Below are positions 59,830-64,000 of a stretch of DNA of 64,000 bases, piece by piece; positions within the stretch are counted from its first letter, which is position 1; each line of letters begins with the position of its first letter. The stretch is taken from positions 4,991,063 through 5,055,062 of the forward strand of contig NW_003101680.1 of the NCBI RefSeq assembly GCF_000003855.2. The letters run 5' to 3'. The notes under the pieces were generated by a model, which had not been told where the DNA came from, did not search any database, and saw nothing but the letters and a program-made list of their open reading frames with translations. Source of the stretch: Blastomyces gilchristii SLH14081 (taxonomy: Eukaryota > Ascomycota > Eurotiomycetes > Onygenales > Ajellomycetaceae). A program made the translations under genes and the position numbers.

Positions 59830-61560
59830 TCAATTATAGATGTATGCAGTCAGAGACTATGACATCTACCTAAGAACTTTTAGTTCTCAGGGTTTTTCCT
59901 ATATCTATAAAGTTAACTATTATACATTCATCAATTTCGGATATGCAAAATCAGAAAATTTCAGCTCAGAATACAAAAACTGTTTATAAATTGCAGTGTT
60001 TTAACATCTTCTGATACTTTGAAATCATTTAACAATATCATGATAAAAGAAAAGAGACCACAGTCTTAAAGATAGATACATTAAATAGATAGATAGAAAA
60101 GAATAGAAAGAAAAAAGTAAAGTAGAATAAAGAGAGACTGTAATGAAATAAATTATTAAAAGATAGTATATAGCTGTTTTAACAGACTATATCTGATCAA
60201 TTTCCTTCTCTTCATATTCAGATATTTCTGAATTCAGTCATTTTCTTATAGCTGCTTGAGTTTCTGATAGAAAGTCTATTAAGTATTTAATTCCTGTCTC
60301 AGTTGAGAATAAGAATCTTATATTTAATTGATTTAAATTATACTTCTCTTTCAATCTGACTCTGAGACTATTATATAATGCACAGTGCATTATAATATAC
60401 TCAGAATTCTCATTTATATTGCAGAATGAGCATTCTATTGAATCAAATCTATCATTAAATCTTTGTATATAAGATTTGAAATAGTCATATTCTAGTTTCA
60501 GCTGTATTATAGATGAGAATATTTTCTTTTTATATTTAATTAAACAAGATTTTCACTTGGGTTTTATTTCAAATCTTGAATAATGTATACTCTTCTTTTA
60601 TTTCTGTCAGCGTTTATTTCACTTTTCTAAATAAGATTCTTTTATTTTTCTCTTTATAAAGGATCAGAATATAATTTTTTAAATAAATCTACTTAGTTCT
60701 GAATCTTTTTTTACAGCTGAATCAGTCAATTCATTGTCATGAATATTCATATAAGTAGAAACTTAGTGTAGATGAATTATCAGCTTTGATATTCTTCTCT
60801 TTTGAATTTTTAAAACAGAGTTTAAGATCAGTTCAAGATTTATTTAATCATTATAAATCTGACTATTTCTAAGTCTTTTTAAAGCAGCTTGACTATTAGA
60901 GAATATTCATGTCTCTTTCAAACTATTTTCTCTTTTATAAGATTTTATTTTAATAAGTATAAAAGCTTTCACTATTATAAATAGTTCAGCATCAAAGACT
61001 TCAGATTCACTGTCTAAATTTCAGAAATCTGAGATAAAATTAATATTATCTTCAGTATAAGCAATGTCTGTATCTAATCTATTCAAATTCTCATTTTTTG
61101 AGTTATCTGAATAAATCAGAATAGAGTCTTTTATATTGATTGTAGAAATTCTCTTCAAATGCTGTTCATATTCTTTCTCTTTAGATAGTTCACTTATTTA
61201 TAAGTCTATAAGAGATTCAAGCTTTTCTCTTCAGAGAGATAACTTCTCATGATCAACTTTTTCAACATTTAAAGAAGAAAATTTATTTTTAATTAGTCAG
61301 TATAGTCTGTACAGTTGAGAAGATATTTTCTTTGAAGAATTATTTTCATTTTAATCAAGAAATCTATTTTAATCCAGTTCATTTCCAGAGTTAATTGATG
61401 AAAATGAAGAAGAGACTCTTTCTCTAATTATATGATTTAAGCTTATCTTTATAACTCTCAGAGCATAGTTCATACAGGTCTTTTCAAATCTAATAGCAGG
61501 AGGGGAAATTGAAGCTTCAACTACAGATGCTAGTCACTCGCAGAATGCATCTTAAGTTAA
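59830..61560 (-). pseudogene. LINE 3' coding remnant (post-RT, RNase H, zinc motif)
   Basis: On the minus strand the frame starts with a conserved-looking segment (ASISPPAIRFEKTCMNYALR near 61,445-61,510), then RNase H with IYSD near 61,105-61,120 and HGDNELADS-like residues near 60,725-60,745, then a Cys/His cluster (C-x2-C..H-x3-C near 60,385-60,450). This is the 3' half of a fungal Tad1-type LINE polyprotein. The reverse transcriptase proper and the endonuclease are absent. Stops and missing CpG show decay. It aligns along its length with the copy at 62,677-64,000. Confidence 0.78.
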
Positions 61561-62189
61561 TTACATTTAATCCTCTATAATTAACTGATCACTGTGTTCA
61601 TTCTCTCAGACCAGCCACTAATTTCCAGAGATGTTAGTTAGTGACTGTCACTGCTCACTTGATGACACACACATCAAGCTTTTGATTGCTGATCTCGGTC
61701 TTATTAGATGCTCATAGGCCTATCAATCAGCTGTTGTGGCCTCACCCTGTGTTAGAGACTAATTATAGACTTGATGACTACAGTTCTCTCTATTAGTATT
61801 AGGAATTGACAGTGAGCTTGCAGGCTTTAGCCTATCAGAGGGCTCTGTCTAGAGTCTAGATATATGTCTAGATCTGCTAGTTAAGTAGTTTTCAAAATCA
61901 TTCTCTGTATTTAAGAAAGAGCTAGGCTCTGATGATGACCCTAGTTAGAGACTTGCTTAAGTAGTGTATAATCACTACATTAGGCTTGACTCTATATCAT
62001 TAGAATCTTGACAGATGTACAGTAGAATAGTGAGACATTGACATCTCATACTGACTCTGATGAGTGTTTGCAGAATCTTGTTTAACTAGTGACTTAGCTT
62101 GCAGTAGAGAGTTCTACCCTGCATCAAGCCTTACTAATTAGACTCAGCCTCTATTACATGAAGGCTTTCATGAGTAAGAAGTAACAGAT

Positions 62190-62269
62190 GCTAGCAGTGG
62201 GATTTAAATCCATGCATCTCTAATATGTGCAGTCTTGATTATCAGTCTTATTAACTGAGTCACACTGGC
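62190..62269 (-). other. tRNA-like 5' head of the composite retroelement
   Basis: Minus-strand 80 nt. The first seven bases GCCAGTG can pair with the last seven TGCTAGC (one C-A mismatch, two G-T pairs), as a tRNA acceptor stem would. A B-box-like GGATTTAAATCC lies at about 62,199-62,211, and a D-arm-like ACTCAGTTAATAAG follows the acceptor. An anticodon loop CTGATAA would give GAT (Ile), but the stem around it is imperfect. It is not a functional tRNA. It probably supplied a pol III promoter to the element. Confidence 0.6.
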
Positions 62270-62676
62270 TTTCTATTCTTTTATTAACTCTGTAAAATTG
62301 TAGAATCAAGATATCTGCAGTCTGCAATCACTCTTTATAGTTATATAGAAAGATTCAGATCTGTAATTTATAATCACTCTTTATTTACTAAAGTAATCTA
62401 ACTATTTTATGAAATTATTCACAGTGTAAATAAATCTCTCTAGAGTAGTATAAATATCTCAGATCTGTCTATAAAATCTCATCTTCTTTTTTCTTTTTCT
62501 ATAATAGCTCTTATTCTTATAAACTATGAGTATTCTCATTCATCTGTGAAGTGTTTTCACTTAGATAAGAGAGAGAGAGTGTTTCTAACAATATCTGTAT
62601 ATTAATTCAAGAACTTCTCAAGAATAAAAATTTTTTCAATTTTAATATCTTTGTAAACAATATCTGATCACTGCTG

Positions 62677-64000
62677 ATTATTATTATTATTATTCTTCAA
62701 TTATAGATGTATGCAGTCAGAGACTATGATATCTACCTGAGAATCTTTAATTCTCAGGGTTTTTCCTATATCTATAGAGACAACTATTATATATTTATCA
62801 ATTTCAAATATGCAAAATCAGAAAATTCCAGCTCAGAATACAAAAACTGTTTACAAATTGCAGTATTTCAACACCTTCTGATAGTTTGAAATCATTTGAA
62901 AATATTATGACAAAAGAAAAGAGAACATAGTCTTAAAGATAGACACATTAAATAGATAGAGAAAAGAACAGAAGAAAACAAGTACAGTAAAGAGAGACTA
63001 TAATAAAACAAAATTATTAAAAGATAATGTATAGCTGTTTTAACAGACTATATCTAGTCAATTTTCACCTCTTCATATTCAGATACTTCTGAATTCAGTC
63101 ATTTTCTTGTAGCTGCTCTAGTTTCTGATAGAAAGTCTATTAAGTATTTAGTTCCTGTCTCAGTTGAGAATAAGAATCTCATATTTAATTGATTTAAATC
63201 ATACTTTTTCTTTAATCTGACTCTGAGACTATTGTATAATGCACAATGCATTACAATATACTCAGAATTTTCATTCATATTGCAGAATGAGCACTCTGTT
63301 GAATCAAATCTATTATCAAATCTTTGTATATAAGATTTGAAATAACCATGTCCTAGTTTCAGCTGAATTATAGATGAGAATATTTTCTTTTTACATTCAA
63401 TTGAACAAGATTTTCACTTTGATTTTATCTCAAATCTTGAATAATGTATACTCTTCTTTTGTTTCTGCCAGCTTTCATTTCATTTATTTAAACAAGATTC
63501 TTTTATCTTTCTCTTTATGAAAGATCAGGACACTGTTTTTTGAATAGATCTGCTTAATTCTGAACCCTTTTTTACAGCTGAATCAGCCAATTCATTGCCA
63601 TGAATATTCATATAAGCAGAAACTCAATGCAGATGAATTATCAGTTTTGATGTTCTTCTCTTTTGAATTTTCAAAACAGAGTTTAAAATCAGTTCAAGAT
63701 TCATTTGATCATTATGAATCTGACTATTTCTAAGTCTTTTTAAAGTGGCTTGACTATCAGAGAATATTCATGCCTCTTTCAAATCATTTCCTCTTTTATA
63801 AGATTTTATTTCAATGAGTTTGAAAGCTTTCACTATTGTAAATAATTCAGTATCAAAGACTTCAGATTCACAGTCTAAATTCCAGAAATCTGAGATAAAA
63901 TTAATATTATCTTCAGTATAAGCAATGCCTGCATCTAATCTATTCAAATTCTCATTTTTTGAGTCATCTGAGTAAATCAGAATAGAGTCTTTTATATTAA
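62677..64000 (-). mobile_element. LINE copy 2 (RNase H to 3' tail), continues beyond window
   Basis: Begins on the + strand with the (ATT)n tail at 62,677-62,693 and is near-identical over its length to the LINE part at 59,811-61,150. On the minus strand RNase H is readable: IYSDDSKNENL near 63,958-63,985, a Glu-containing SEVFD segment, FSDSQATLK and HGNELADSAVKK near 63,570-63,605. The C-terminal cluster CSFCNMNENSEYIVMHC follows near 63,250-63,300. It is the terminal part of a Tad1-type LINE polyprotein. It interrupts the end of LTR-B. The reverse transcriptase, if present, lies outside the window. Confidence 0.82.

Larger units (their letters stand above)
59811..62269 (-). mobile_element. 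Composite retroelement: tRNA-like head joined to LINE 3' end
   Basis: Inserted in LTR-B with a target duplication of 14-17 bp (TTTCTATTCTTTTATTA at 59,797-59,813 and 62,270-62,286), the exact length being blurred by the tail. On the minus strand it begins with an 80-nt tRNA-like sequence, continues with about 630 bp of unidentified sequence and then about 1,740 bp of LINE 3' sequence, ending in an (AAT)n tail at 59,811-59,825. Variable long target duplications and a simple tail indicate target-primed reverse transcription. The duplication encloses all three parts, so they moved as one unit. Confidence 0.75.
58595..62676 (-). repeat. LTR-B, inverted copy split by two insertions
   Basis: Reverse complement of about 5,660-6,756. 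It consists of three pieces, 58,595-58,864, 59,369-59,810 and 62,284-62,676, separated by a TIR element and a tRNA-headed retroelement. It starts on the + strand with TGTAAGAATAAG, the complement of the LTR end. The far end is interrupted by the LINE copy starting at about 62,677, so the LTR's other terminus is not visible. The pieces give the order of events: LTR first, the two insertions later. Confidence 0.8.

Overview
This window looks like an ascomycete genome segment, probably Eurotiomycetes and most likely Onygenales (an Ajellomycetaceae-type fungus). That is an inference from the short introns (about 50-220 nt) with GT..AG ends and CTAAC-like branch sites, from the protein content, and from the two-compartment base composition. 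No taxonomic search was possible. The window has three parts: a transposon-derived AT-rich block (1 to about 20,030), a gene-bearing block of ordinary composition (about 20,030-56,890), and a second AT-rich block (about 56,890-64,000).

Left AT-rich block. It holds two stop-riddled Ty3/Gypsy chromovirus copies in the + orientation (1-4,700 and 6,757-12,560) with a long terminal repeat called LTR-B here (about 5,443-6,756). It also holds a decayed minus-strand ORF of unknown family (12,560-14,580), a 390-bp LTR-like repeat called LTR-A (15,123-15,512) and further decayed coding sequence to about 19,620. CpG and CpC/GpG are almost absent while CpA and TpG stay common, which points to RIP-like C-to-T mutation in CpG and CpC contexts.

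Gene block, in order: an SPT10-like acetyltransferase with an integrase-type zinc finger (+), the chaperonin subunit CCT7 (+), a geneless 3.2 kb, a metacaspase (+), a small AT-rich island, a 361-bp TRIM-like miniature LTR element, a broken unknown gene (+), a truncated Tc1/mariner-type transposase (-), an F-box protein (+), ribosomal protein S26 (-), a CBS/PB1 protein (+), a Kap121/Pse1 importin (+, with two one-base frame breaks), a mitochondrial aconitase family protein (-), a DUF2408/UPF0662 protein (-), ribosomal protein P1 (+) and a PQ-loop vacuolar transporter (-). These are mostly housekeeping genes for protein folding, translation, nuclear import and mitochondrial metabolism. They do not form a pathway cluster. 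Two ribosomal protein genes sit head-to-head with neighbours (S26 with the CBS/PB1 gene, P1 with the UPF0662 gene) and probably share promoter regions.

Right AT-rich block. It repeats LTR-A (57,199-57,588) and LTR-B (58,595-62,676) in inverted orientation, so the gene block is flanked by nested inverted copies (B, A, genes, A', B'). The right-hand LTR-B copy has been hit by later insertions: a 504-bp TIR element with a 10-bp target duplication, and a 2.46-kb retroelement that joins a tRNA-like head to the RNase H end of a LINE. A 373-bp tRNA-derived SINE with a perfect 14-bp target duplication lies just beside it, and a second LINE copy runs off the window end.

Exon boundaries were assigned by eye from splice motifs and reading-frame continuity. 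Family names come from recognised protein motifs, not from searches.
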